NCBI RefSeq assembly: GCF_028128765.1
Contig: NZ_LBJG01000093.1
Coordinates: 248,001-312,000, forward strand
Origin: Bradyrhizobium sp. CCBAU 51627
GTDB taxonomy: Bacteria > Pseudomonadota > Alphaproteobacteria > Rhizobiales > Xanthobacteraceae
Length of the DNA: 64,000 nucleotides
Reading direction: 5' to 3'
In this document: positions 36,198 through 44,464 of the stretch, one piece after another
Layout: each line of letters opens with the position of its first letter
Position numbering within the stretch: the stretch's first letter is position 1
Notes under the pieces: generated by a model
Told to the model about the DNA's origin: nothing
Database searches by the model: none
Seen by the model: the letters and a program-made list of their open reading frames with translations, nothing else
Made by a program: the position numbers and the translations under genes

Positions 36198-37502
36198 ATG
36201 GACGCAAAAGAAAGCCCAAAGACCGCAACGCTGACGGTCGGAAACAAGAACTTCGATCTCCCGATCCTCAGCGGCAGCGTCGGGCCCGATGTCGTGGATA
36301 TCGGCAAGCTTTACGGCCAGTCCGGCCTGTTCACCTACGATCCCGGCTTCACCTCGACCGCGAGCTGCCAATCCAAGATCACCTATATCGATGGTGACGC
36401 GGGCGTGCTGGAATACCGCGGCTATCCGATCGAGCAGCTCGCCGAGCACGGCGACTTCCTGGAGACCTGCTATCTGCTGCTGTACGGGAATCTGCCGACC
36501 GCAGCCCAGAAGAAGGATTTCGACTACCGCGTGACCCATCACACGATGGTGCACGAGCAGATGGCTCGCTTCTTCCAGGGCTTCCGCCGCGACGCCCATC
36601 CGATGGCGATCATGGTGGCTGCCGTCGGCGCGCTCGCCGCGTTCTATCACGACTCGACCGACATCAATGATCCCAAGCAGCGCATGATCGCCTCCATGCG
36701 CATGATCGCGAAGATCCCGACGCTGGCCGCGATGGCCTACAAGTACACCGTTGGCCAGCCCTTCGTGTATCCGAAGAACTCGCTCGGCTTCGCCGAGAAT
36801 TTCCTCAACATGTGCTTCGCGGTGCCCTGCGAGGATTACAAGATCAGCCCGGTGCTTGCGGATGCGCTGGAGAAGATCTTCATCCTGCACGCAGACCACG
36901 AGCAGAACGCCTCGACCTCGACGGTGCGCATCGCCGGCTCCTCCGGCGCCAATCCGTTCGCGTGCATCGCGGCCGGCATCGCCTGCCTCTGGGGCCCTGC
37001 ACATGGCGGCGCCAACGAGGCCGCGCTGAACATGCTCTATCAGATCGGCACGGTCGACAAGATCCCCGAGTTCATCGCCAAGGTGAAGGACAAGAACTCT
37101 GAAGTCCGCCTGATGGGCTTCGGCCACCGCGTCTACAAGAACTACGATCCGCGCGCCAAGATCATGCAGAAGATGTGCCACGCCGTGCTCAAGGAGATGG
37201 GTCATGGCGACGATCCGATGCTGAAGGTGGCGATGGAGCTCGAGAAGATCGCGCTGAGCGACCAGTACTTCATCGATCGCAAGCTCTACCCGAACGTCGA
37301 CTTCTATTCGGGCATCACGCTGAAGGCGATGGGCTTCCCGGTCTCGATGTTCACCGTGCTGTTCGCGGTCGCGCGCACCGTCGGCTGGATCAGCCAGTGG
37401 AGCGAGATGATCGAGGATCCGCAGCAGAAGATCGGCCGCCCGCGCCAGCTCTACACCGGCGTCACTCGCCGCGACTACGTGCCGATCAACGATCGCAAGT
37501 AA
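36198..37502 (+). CDS. gltA: Citrate synthase (type II)
   Basis: This protein of 434 residues condenses acetyl-CoA and oxaloacetate in the TCA cycle. Visible are GDAGVLEYRGYPIEQLAE (about residues 66-83), HADHEQNASTSTVRIAGSSGANPF with a catalytic His (about 230-255), the signature LMGFGHRVYKNYDPRA (second His, about 303-318) and the catalytic Asp in NVDFYSG. A C-terminal PRQLYTG segment is characteristic of hexameric, NADH-sensitive Gram-negative enzymes. The gene has its own strong terminator. Its 144-base leader has two CCATCTTGC repeats 33 bases apart. Confidence 0.98.
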   Translation: MDAKESPKTATLTVGNKNFDLPILSGSVGPDVVDIGKLYGQSGLFTYDPGFTSTASCQSKITYIDGDAGVLEYRGYPIEQLAEHGDFLETCYLLLYGNLPTAAQKKDFDYRVTHHTMVHEQMARFFQGFRRDAHPMAIMVAAVGALAAFYHDSTDINDPKQRMIASMRMIAKIPTLAAMAYKYTVGQPFVYPKNSLGFAENFLNMCFAVPCEDYKISPVLADALEKIFILHADHEQNASTSTVRIAGSSGANPFACIAAGIACLWGPAHGGANEAALNMLYQIGTVDKIPEFIAKVKDKNSEVRLMGFGHRVYKNYDPRAKIMQKMCHAVLKEMGHGDDPMLKVAMELEKIALSDQYFIDRKLYPNVDFYSGITLKAMGFPVSMFTVLFAVARTVGWISQWSEMIEDPQQKIGRPRQLYTGVTRRDYVPINDRK

Positions 37503-37528
37503 GTCTTAAGCCCCAAACGGCTCTCAAG

Positions 37529-37560
37529 ACGGCGCCATCTCACGATGGCGCCGTTTTTGT
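37529..37560 (+). terminator. Rho-independent terminator of gltA
   Basis: ACGGCGCCAT-CTCACG-ATGGCGCCGT is a perfect 10-bp stem followed by TTTTTGTTT, a textbook intrinsic terminator starting 27 bases after the gltA stop. Confidence 0.95.
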
Positions 37561-37636
37561 TTGCGCCACCTTGAGATCGACCATGCCCTTTGTTGCCCCG
37601 CACAACAACAAGTCAACATATCGCGCCGACGAGCGC

Positions 37637-37684
37637 TTGACAGTTGAAACGCTCCGCGCGCAAATTCTTACACTAAGTAAGAAT
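37637..37684 (+). promoter_or_regulatory. Promoter and palindromic operator of the ROK regulator gene
   Basis: TTGACA (37637-37642) is followed after 17-18 bases by a weak -10 (CAAATT). Overlapping and following it is the perfect inverted repeat ATTCTTAC-ACTAA-GTAAGAAT (37664-37684). A repressor bound here would block initiation, which fits autoregulation by the ROK protein. The palindrome covers the first possible ATG (37683), which argues for a later start. Confidence 0.6.
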
Positions 37685-37700
37685 GACGACAGGGATGGAA

Positions 37701-38873
37701 ATGCCGGAGCAGCCGAGAAGTCGGCGGCAGACGCGCGCTGCCATTTTGACTTATCTGCTTCAGTCGGGCGGTTCGTTCCGGCCGCCGCTGGCCAAAGCCG
37801 TGCGCCTGTCGGAAGCGAGCCTGTCGCGCATCCTGTTTGACCTGAAAGCCGAAGGCCTGATCGAGGAAATCAGGCGCCCTGCCCCTTACGTCGGCGGCCC
37901 TACGGGGCTCGTCTCGCTGGATGGTCGCATCGCGCTTGCGGGCCTCGAACTGAGCAGCCAGCACCTCAGCGTGGGCGTCGGCGGCCTTGCGGGCGAGCTG
38001 CACTACAGCGAGCGTGTGCCGCTGCCGAAAAAGCTGACTCCCGAGTCGGTTGGCCGGGTGTTTCGTCAAGCGCTGACATTGCTGCGCGACTGGACGCGGC
38101 GGCGGCGCATCAGGCTCGCACAGATCGGTGTCACCATTCCGGGCCTCGGCCGGCTGAGCGTGTCAGGCAACCCGATCATTCCCTGTGACGTCGAACGCAT
38201 CGACGAGATGTTCGGCGAGATGTTCACGGACGTCCCGGTCGCCTTCACCAATTCGGTGGTGGCGCACGCCACCTTTCATCGTTGTCGCACGGACAATTAT
38301 CCGTTCAGCGATGCGCATCTGTTCGTCTTCGTCGGCCAGGGCGTCGCCGCGACCTGGATGGATGATCCAAGCGAGGGCGAAGCGCTTCAGCCGGTCGAGC
38401 TCGGCCATATGGTGTTCGAATCCGGCGGCCCGCGTTGCCGCTGCGGTCATCACGGCTGCGTCGAAGCCTATACATCGTTGCCGGCGTTGGCCGAGCTTCT
38501 GTGCACCACCGAAGCCGAGCTGCTAGGGCTCGGCAGTGAGTGGATGACCACAATCCCGCTCGCATCGCGCGTGCGCCGGGAATTGCGCCAGCGGCTGTTC
38601 AGGCTTGGCCTTTCCATCGGCAACACGCTGAACGTGAAGCCCTGCCGCGGCGTCGTCGTCAGCGGCTGGCCATCGCTGCTCGCCGAAGACGACCGAAAGG
38701 CCGTCATCGACGGGATCGATGCCTGTCTTCTCGGTGGCAGGAAACTGGCGCAAGTGTCGCTCGCCTTCGTGCCGCCTTCGAACGGCAACGATCCGCAGGC
38801 AGCGCTCGCCTTCGCCGCGTTCTGTCTGACCCGAAGCGGCGGCATGCCGGCCGCATCGACGGAGGCGGCCTAG
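37701..38873 (+). CDS. ROK-family transcriptional repressor (NagC/XylR type)
   Basis: This protein of 390 residues has an N-terminal MarR-like winged helix (RSRRQTRAAILTYLLQ...LSEASLSRILFDLKAEGLIEE) and a ROK sugar-sensing fold with the zinc motif RCRCGHHGCVEAY (CxCGxxGCxE, about residues 245-257). Glycine-rich phosphate-loop residues of true sugar kinases are weak, as expected for repressors. ATG 37701 is chosen: AGGG lies six bases before it, whereas the earlier ATGs at 37683 and 37695 overlap or crowd the palindromic operator. The sugar ABC operon follows after 55 bases, so it probably represses that operon until a sugar binds. Confidence 0.88.
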   Translation: MPEQPRSRRQTRAAILTYLLQSGGSFRPPLAKAVRLSEASLSRILFDLKAEGLIEEIRRPAPYVGGPTGLVSLDGRIALAGLELSSQHLSVGVGGLAGELHYSERVPLPKKLTPESVGRVFRQALTLLRDWTRRRRIRLAQIGVTIPGLGRLSVSGNPIIPCDVERIDEMFGEMFTDVPVAFTNSVVAHATFHRCRTDNYPFSDAHLFVFVGQGVAATWMDDPSEGEALQPVELGHMVFESGGPRCRCGHHGCVEAYTSLPALAELLCTTEAELLGLGSEWMTTIPLASRVRRELRQRLFRLGLSIGNTLNVKPCRGVVVSGWPSLLAEDDRKAVIDGIDACLLGGRKLAQVSLAFVPPSNGNDPQAALAFAAFCLTRSGGMPAASTEAA

Positions 38874-38928
38874 TCTGAATCCTGCGCGGCTCTCGCGCCA
38901 AAACGTTCACACCCGGGAGGAACTTGCC

Positions 38929-40215
38929 ATGCCGATCACAACAACGAGGCGCCGTCTGCTCGCTGGATCTGCTGCCGCGCTCGCACTGCCCGCCTTCGTC
39001 CGCGCCCAAGGCGCAGTCAAGCCGCGCCTGACCGTGATCTCGCAATGGTCGGCAGGCAGCGACGGGGCGGCGATCACGGCGCTCGGCAAGAAATTCGAGG
39101 AGAAGGGCGGCGTCTGGCAGCACTCGCCCGTCCCCGGCTTCACCACCGAGATGATGAACAAACTGCGCGCCCAGATCATCGCCGGCGATCCGCCGGCCTG
39201 CTCCCAACTCAAGGGCCCCGAGATCGCAGCCTGGTCGAAGATCGCCCCGACCGTCGATCTTGACGCCCTCGTCGCGGCAGCCGGCTACGAGAAGGTGGTC
39301 GCGCCGGACCTTGCGAAGCTGCACAAGCCTGCGGGCAAGTGGATCGCACTGCCGCTGCAGATCTACAGCACCAACATGCTGTTTCTCTCCAAACGCGCGA
39401 TGGACAAGGCCAAGGCCGACAAGCCGCCGGTCACCTGGGCCGACTTCAATGCCCTTGCCGAGAAGATGAAAGCGGGGGGCGTCCCATATCCCGTTGCCAA
39501 CGGCGGAACGCGGCCCGATGACGGGCAGAAGTTCGAGGCCGCGTTGGCGGGCATCAGTCCCGTCGTCTATCGCGCGGCCATCATGAATCTCGACGAGAAG
39601 GCGCTGAAGGCTCCCGAGATCAAGGCTGCTTTCGCGCAGGTCCGCAAGCTCGCCGATTGGATGGATCCCAATGTCGGCGCCCAGCACTTTTCGACCAATT
39701 TGAAGCGCTTCGTCGACGGCGACATGGGCATGATGATCATGGGCGGCTGGGCGCAAGGCGTCTTGCGCAACGCCGGCTTCAAATTCGAAGACTTCACCAT
39801 CGCGCCCGGCCCGAGCGACAACAGCAAGCCGGTTTTCCTGCTGAATGCCGATGCCTTCATCTTCTGGCAGCGCAAGGAGGCGGACCTGCAAGCCGGCCAG
39901 ACGCTGATGGCCCAGCTCGTCATGGATCCGGCGATCCAGACCATGTATTCGCAGATCACCGGGTCGATTCCCGTCCGCACCGACGTCGATCTGTCGGGCA
40001 ACGGCTGGTCGGACGGTCAACGGACGACCGCAGCAGCCCTGAAAGACGCGATCGCCAGCAACCAGGCCGTCTTAAGTCTTGCGCATAACATGGCGCAGGA
40101 AAACGGCATGACTGCAGCCATGATCGATGTGATCACGGAGTTTGTGAAAAACAAGACGATCAAGCCGGAGCAAGCGGCGACCCGCCTCGCCGAGGCCGTC
40201 GAGAGCGCACGTTGA
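38929..40215 (+). CDS. Sugar ABC transporter substrate-binding protein (Tat signal)
   Basis: This protein of 428 residues has a twin-arginine signal (TTRRRLLAGSAAALALPAFVRAQ) and an extracellular solute-binding family 1 fold (COG1653, UgpB-like). Features are LTVISQWSAGSDGAAI, NKLRAQIIAGDPP, IALPLQIYSTNMLFL, PPVTWADFNALAEKMK and MGMMIMGGWAQGVL. It delivers an oligosaccharide, polyol or glycoside to the permeases encoded next. The ATG follows GGGAGGAACTTGCC. Its stop overlaps the permease TTG start by four bases. Confidence 0.92.
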   Translation: MPITTTRRRLLAGSAAALALPAFVRAQGAVKPRLTVISQWSAGSDGAAITALGKKFEEKGGVWQHSPVPGFTTEMMNKLRAQIIAGDPPACSQLKGPEIAAWSKIAPTVDLDALVAAAGYEKVVAPDLAKLHKPAGKWIALPLQIYSTNMLFLSKRAMDKAKADKPPVTWADFNALAEKMKAGGVPYPVANGGTRPDDGQKFEAALAGISPVVYRAAIMNLDEKALKAPEIKAAFAQVRKLADWMDPNVGAQHFSTNLKRFVDGDMGMMIMGGWAQGVLRNAGFKFEDFTIAPGPSDNSKPVFLLNADAFIFWQRKEADLQAGQTLMAQLVMDPAIQTMYSQITGSIPVRTDVDLSGNGWSDGQRTTAAALKDAIASNQAVLSLAHNMAQENGMTAAMIDVITEFVKNKTIKPEQAATRLAEAVESAR

Positions 40216-41135
40216 ACTTCGCCGTCTCGACGAGACAGGGCCGGCCGGCGGCTTCCGAGGTGCTACGCCGGCTGCCCGAATATCTGACGATCTGGGTGCC
40301 GCTGCTGTTGTCCGCCGCGCACCTGATTGCGTTTTCGCTGTGGACGGTCTGGATATCGTTCACACCGTCCACCCTGGTCCCGGTTTCCGGTTGGGTGGGT
40401 CTGCGCAACTATTCCGCGGTTGCGGCGTCGCGGAACTGGCAGATCGCCTTCGATAATCTGCTGCTGTTTGGCAGCGCCTTCGTGTTGCTGAGTCTGGCGG
40501 CCGGCCTCATCCTTGCCATCCTGCTCGATCAGCGCATTCGCGGCGAGAACGTGCTGAGATCCGTTTTCCTCTATCCTCTGGCGGTGTCGTTCGTGGTCAC
40601 CGGCACGGTCTGGAGCTGGCTCCTCAATCCCGGCCTTGGAATCGAGAAGCTGGTCCACGATCTCGGTTGGACCTCCTTCCGGTTCGACTGGCTGATCGAC
40701 CGCGACATGGCCATTTGGACGATCGTCATCGCAGCGATCTGGCAATCTTCCGGCTTTGCGATGGCGCTCTTCCTCGCCGGCCTTCGCTCCGTCGACTCCG
40801 ACTTGATCAAGGCCGCGCAGATCGACGGCGCCGGACCTGTCAGGATATACCGGCGCGTCATTCTGCCGACGCTTTGGCCGATCACCATCACCGTCATTGT
40901 CATTCAGTTGCAGTTCGCGATCTCGACGTTTGACCTCGTCCGTGCGCTCACCAATGGCGGTCCTGGCATAGCGACCCAGCTGCCGGCCCTCGTCGTCTAT
41001 GACCTGATGTTCCAGCGCAGCCTGCTCGGGCGGGGAGCTGCCGCGGCAGTCCTCATGTTGCTCATTCTTCTCGCGGTGTTGCTGCCCTATGCAGCGTGGC
41101 GCTACATCCAGCGGCGGCGGACGAACCATGCGTGA
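40212..41135 (+). CDS. ABC sugar permease, MalF/UgpA-type
   Basis: This inner membrane protein of 307 residues has six membrane segments and the ATPase-contacting loop IKAAQIDGAGPVRIYRRVILPTLWP (EAA-type, around residues 200-225). It belongs to the CUT1 importer group. The TTG start at 40212 overlaps the binding-protein stop, implying translational coupling. It overlaps the second permease by eight bases. Confidence 0.92.
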   Translation: MNFAVSTRQGRPAASEVLRRLPEYLTIWVPLLLSAAHLIAFSLWTVWISFTPSTLVPVSGWVGLRNYSAVAASRNWQIAFDNLLLFGSAFVLLSLAAGLILAILLDQRIRGENVLRSVFLYPLAVSFVVTGTVWSWLLNPGLGIEKLVHDLGWTSFRFDWLIDRDMAIWTIVIAAIWQSSGFAMALFLAGLRSVDSDLIKAAQIDGAGPVRIYRRVILPTLWPITITVIVIQLQFAISTFDLVRALTNGGPGIATQLPALVVYDLMFQRSLLGRGAAAAVLMLLILLAVLLPYAAWRYIQRRRTNHA

Positions 41136-41985
41136 GCGAACCTTCGCACCGGGCCGGACTCTGATCTACTTCATCGTTTTGCTGATCGCAGTCGCTTGGC
41201 TTGCGCCATTGGCCGTTGTCGTTCTGAATTCGCTTCGCACCAACGAGGAGATCGCCCAGGGATCGATGATCGGTTGGCCACAGCACCTGGCGTGGAGCAA
41301 TTATGCCGCCGCCTGGAGCGGGTTCTGCGTCGCCGAGACGTGCGCCGGCATCCGACCCTACATGCTCAACTCCGCGCTCGTGACCATCCCCGCGACGGTC
41401 TTCTCCACCCTGCTCGGCGCCGTCGCAGGTTACGCGGTGTCGCTCTGGCGGTTCCGCGGCGACAACTGGATTTATGGCGTCGTCACGCTCGGCATTTTCC
41501 TTCCGCAGCAGATGCGTCTGCTGCCGTGGACCATCGTGCTGCGCGACACCGGCTTGATGAACACGCTCACGGGCCTGGTCGTGATCCACACGATCCAGGG
41601 ACTCTCCTTCACGACTCTGTTCTGCCGTAACTACTACGTCGCCATCCCGCAGGAGTTGATCCGGGCCGCGCGCATCGATGGCGCAGGGTTCTTTCGTATT
41701 TTCTGGCGCATCATCTTGCCGCTCTCGCCGCCGATCCTGGTCGTTACGGTGATCTGGCAATTCACCCACATCTGGAACGAGTTCCTCTATGGCGTGACAT
41801 TCACGACCGGTCAGCAGCAGCCGGTCACCGCCGCGCTGATCGCGCTATCCGCCGCGGTCGCCGATATCCCGCAGCATGGCGTGCAGAGCGCCGCGGTGAT
41901 CATCGCAGCCCTGCCTACGCTGCTGATCTATCTCTTCGGCGGCAGGTATTTCGTACGCGGCCTCACTGCCGGGGCCGTGAAATGA
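41128..41985 (+). CDS. ABC sugar permease, MalG/UgpE-type
   Basis: The second CUT1 permease has 285 residues and six membrane segments, with the EAA loop IRAARIDGAGFFRIFWRIILPLSPP (around residues 180-205). It forms the heterodimeric channel with the preceding permease. The ATG at 41128 lies inside the end of the previous gene. The insert FCVAETCAGIRPYML in the first loop contains two cysteines. Confidence 0.92.
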   Translation: MRERTFAPGRTLIYFIVLLIAVAWLAPLAVVVLNSLRTNEEIAQGSMIGWPQHLAWSNYAAAWSGFCVAETCAGIRPYMLNSALVTIPATVFSTLLGAVAGYAVSLWRFRGDNWIYGVVTLGIFLPQQMRLLPWTIVLRDTGLMNTLTGLVVIHTIQGLSFTTLFCRNYYVAIPQELIRAARIDGAGFFRIFWRIILPLSPPILVVTVIWQFTHIWNEFLYGVTFTTGQQQPVTAALIALSAAVADIPQHGVQSAAVIIAALPTLLIYLFGGRYFVRGLTAGAVK

Positions 41986-41995
41986 TGGATATGTC

Positions 41996-43111
41996 ATGGC
42001 CGCACTGAGCATTCGCGCTCTGTCCAAGCGCTACGCCAATCTGGAAGTGCTGAAAGGCATCGACCTCGATATCGAGAGCGGCGAATTCACCGTGCTGGTC
42101 GGGCCATCCGGCTGCGGCAAGTCCACGCTGCTCAACATCGTCGCGGGGCTCGATCATCCCAGCGCAGGCAGCGTGGAAATCGGCGGACGTGTCGTCAACG
42201 ACGTCCCGCCCAAGGACCGCGACATCGCCATGGTGTTCCAGTCCTACGCGCTCTATCCATCGATGACGGTGCGCCAGAACATCACTTTCGGCATGGAATG
42301 CCGCCACGTTCCCAAAGCCGAGCAGGACAAGGCGGTGGCGAATGTCGCCAAATTGCTCCAGATCGAGCCGCTGCTCGGCCGCAAGCCGGCGCAACTGTCG
42401 GGCGGCCAGCGCCAGCGCGTGGCGATGGGGCGCGCCTTGGTGCGCGATCCCCTGCTGTTCCTGTTCGACGAGCCGCTGTCCAATCTCGACGCCAAGCTGC
42501 GTGTCGAGATGCGGATGGAGATCAAGCGGCTGCACCAGCGCATCGGTGCCACCATCGTCTATGTCACCCACGACCAGATCGAGGCGATGACGATGGCCAC
42601 CCGGATTGCGGTGATGCATCGGGGCGTAGTACAGCAATTCGCCGATCCGGATACGGTCTACCGCTACCCGGCCAACCTGTTCGTCGCCCGCTTCATGGGC
42701 TCGCCGCCGATGAACACGATGCCGGCAAGGCTCGAGGCCGACGCTGACGGACCTGTGGTGAAGATCGGCGCAGGCCGGCCAGACGAGGTTCGTCTCCGCC
42801 TGCAAGGCTACGACGCAGCCGCCTCCTATGTCGGCCACGAAGTCATCCTCGGCATCAGGCCGGAATGCATTGCCGAGGGAGACCGGGTGTTCTCCGCTGC
42901 TGCGGGCCCTCCGGTCATCCTCGCCGCACCGGTCGAGTTGGTCGAACCTACCGGCGCGGAGACCATCGTCCTGCTGCGGCTTGGCGGCGAGCCGGCGCAG
43001 GCGCGCATCTCGCCGGACATCCGCCCGACGCCAGGCACGACCGCCTCCTTCGCCCTCGATATCAGGCGCATTTGCCTGTTCGACCCCGAGACGGAGCGAC
43101 TGATCGCATGA
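41996..43111 (+). CDS. Sugar ABC transporter ATPase (UgpC/MsmK type)
   Basis: This CUT1 ATPase has 371 residues: Walker A GPSGCGKST (36-44), Q-loop VFQSYALYPSM, signature LSGGQRQRVAMGRAL, Walker B LLFLFDEPLSNLDAKLR and H-loop VYVTHDQIEAMT. A C-terminal TOBE-like regulatory domain (about 240-371) is typical of MalK/UgpC. It powers import of the substrate bound by the binding protein. It ends ATGA, overlapping the dehydrogenase gene. Confidence 0.95.
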   Translation: MAALSIRALSKRYANLEVLKGIDLDIESGEFTVLVGPSGCGKSTLLNIVAGLDHPSAGSVEIGGRVVNDVPPKDRDIAMVFQSYALYPSMTVRQNITFGMECRHVPKAEQDKAVANVAKLLQIEPLLGRKPAQLSGGQRQRVAMGRALVRDPLLFLFDEPLSNLDAKLRVEMRMEIKRLHQRIGATIVYVTHDQIEAMTMATRIAVMHRGVVQQFADPDTVYRYPANLFVARFMGSPPMNTMPARLEADADGPVVKIGAGRPDEVRLRLQGYDAAASYVGHEVILGIRPECIAEGDRVFSAAAGPPVILAAPVELVEPTGAETIVLLRLGGEPAQARISPDIRPTPGTTASFALDIRRICLFDPETERLIA

Positions 43112-43875
43112 CAAAGACGACCTATGCCGGCCTCGCCGATCGCGTGGTGCTGATCACCGGAGGCGCCAGCGGCATCGGCGCTGCTTTCGTGCGCGCGTTC
43201 GCCGCGCAGGGATCGCGCGTCGCCTTCCTCGATATCGACGCCCGAGCCGGCGAAGCACTGGCGCAGGAAGTGGCGAAGAGTTCCAGCACCGCTCCGCTGT
43301 TCGTGCCCTGCGACCTCCTGGACGTCGACGCGCTGCGCGCCGCACTGGCAAAGGTGCACACATCGCTCGGCGATGCCGCGGTGCTCGTCAACAACGCCGC
43401 CAACGACCAGCGCCAGGTGCTGGCGGACGTCGCGCCGGCGGACTTCGACTGGATGATTGGCGTCAATTTCAAGCACGTCTTCTTTGCCGCGCAGGCCGTT
43501 GTGCCGCAGATGCAGGCGCGCGGCGGCGGCTCGATCATCAACATGTCGTCGGTGGCCTGGATGCGCGGCGCACCGGCACTGCCGGTCTACGCCGCAGCGA
43601 AGGCTGCCATCGTCGGTTTCACCAACTCGCTCGGCCGCCGGTTTGGTGCCGACCGCATCCGCGTCAACGCGATCGCGCCGGGGATGGTGATCACCGAGCG
43701 TCAGCGAAAACTCTGGTATCCGGACGAGCGACAGATCGCCGAGATGCGCACACGCCAGGCCATTCCCGATGCAGTGACCCCAGAGGATATTGCCGACATG
43801 GCGCTGTACCTCGCCTCGGACGCCAGCCAGCGCATCACCTGCCAGTGTTTTCGCGTCGATGGCGGGCTTGCCTAG
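43108..43875 (+). CDS. Short-chain dehydrogenase/reductase (SDR)
   Basis: This classical SDR of 255 residues has the cofactor motif ITGGASGIGAAF (residues 16-27), DxD at the acidic end of strand 2 (LDID), suggesting NAD preference, NNAAN, and the catalytic triad Ser in NMSSVAW, Tyr and Lys in PVYAAAKAA. The C-terminal RVDGGLA is typical. It overlaps the ABC ATPase by four bases. It probably oxidises the imported sugar or polyol as the first catabolic step, for instance a xylose- or galactose-type dehydrogenase. The exact substrate is not inferable. Confidence 0.9.
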   Translation: MTKTTYAGLADRVVLITGGASGIGAAFVRAFAAQGSRVAFLDIDARAGEALAQEVAKSSSTAPLFVPCDLLDVDALRAALAKVHTSLGDAAVLVNNAANDQRQVLADVAPADFDWMIGVNFKHVFFAAQAVVPQMQARGGGSIINMSSVAWMRGAPALPVYAAAKAAIVGFTNSLGRRFGADRIRVNAIAPGMVITERQRKLWYPDERQIAEMRTRQAIPDAVTPEDIADMALYLASDASQRITCQCFRVDGGLA

Positions 43876-43900
43876 CTCGCCTGCCCTCGAGGCCGTATCG

Positions 43901-43922
43901 GGCGGGAGGCGACCTCCCCGCC
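43901..43922. terminator. Hairpin between convergent SDR and GlcG-like genes
   Basis: GGCGGGAGG-CGA-CCTCCCCGCC forms a 9-bp stem with one bulged C between two convergent stops (43875 and 43933). It is probably a shared terminator; no T run is present. Confidence 0.5.
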
Positions 43923-43932
43923 GCATCGACGC

Positions 43933-44406
43933 TCATTTCTTGATGTCGGCTGCGACCAGCACGCGGTGACCGGCCAGGAGATCCTGAAGGGCCTGCAACG
44001 CGGCGACGCCGCAATGCGTGTCCTGCTCACCATTGCCGCCACTCAGCCCGACCCCGCCGATCACCTCGTCGTCGACCACGATCGGGAAGCCGCCGACGAA
44101 CACGGCGAATCTGCCTTCAAAGCTCCACTGGATTCCGAACGCCTCGTTGCCGGGAAGCGCCGGTCCGTTCGGCATCTGATTGAACAGGTGCGTTGAGCGT
44201 TTGTGGCCGGCCGCCGTGAAAGCCTTGTTCCATGCGATCTGCGGGCCGGTAACGCGCGCGCCATCCATCCGTTCGAGGACGATCGGGTAGCCGCCATCGT
44301 CCACGATACAAACCGTCTCGGGCACACCGATTTCCGCAGCCTTCTTCAACGCTGCGGCCGCCATGTGCTGGGCTTCCGATAATTCCAGCTTGATCGATTT
44401 CCTCAT
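43933..44406 (-). CDS. GlcG/HbpS family protein
   Basis: This protein of 157 residues matches the GlcG/HbpS/PduO-C fold (Pfam PF03928): ALKKAAEIGVPETVCIVDDGGYPIVLERMDGAR near the N terminus and FVGGFPIVVDDEVIGGVGLSGG near the C terminus. Members occur as accessory proteins in catabolic operons (glycolate, propanediol), and some bind heme. It is the third gene of the permease / aldehyde dehydrogenase operon, after a 58-base gap. Its function here is unknown; binding of a cofactor or of the substrate is possible. Confidence 0.85.
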   Translation of the reverse strand: MRKSIKLELSEAQHMAAAALKKAAEIGVPETVCIVDDGGYPIVLERMDGARVTGPQIAWNKAFTAAGHKRSTHLFNQMPNGPALPGNEAFGIQWSFEGRFAVFVGGFPIVVDDEVIGGVGLSGGNGEQDTHCGVAALQALQDLLAGHRVLVAADIKK

Positions 44407-44464
44407 CTCATCCCTTTTTCGTCAGCCGCGACGCCGCGAGTTCGGCATCGCTTGAATGTGTCAT

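Noticed and set aside
38704..40020. A 438-codon minus-strand frame antisense to the ROK and binding-protein genes
   Set aside because: Shadow of two well-supported genes.
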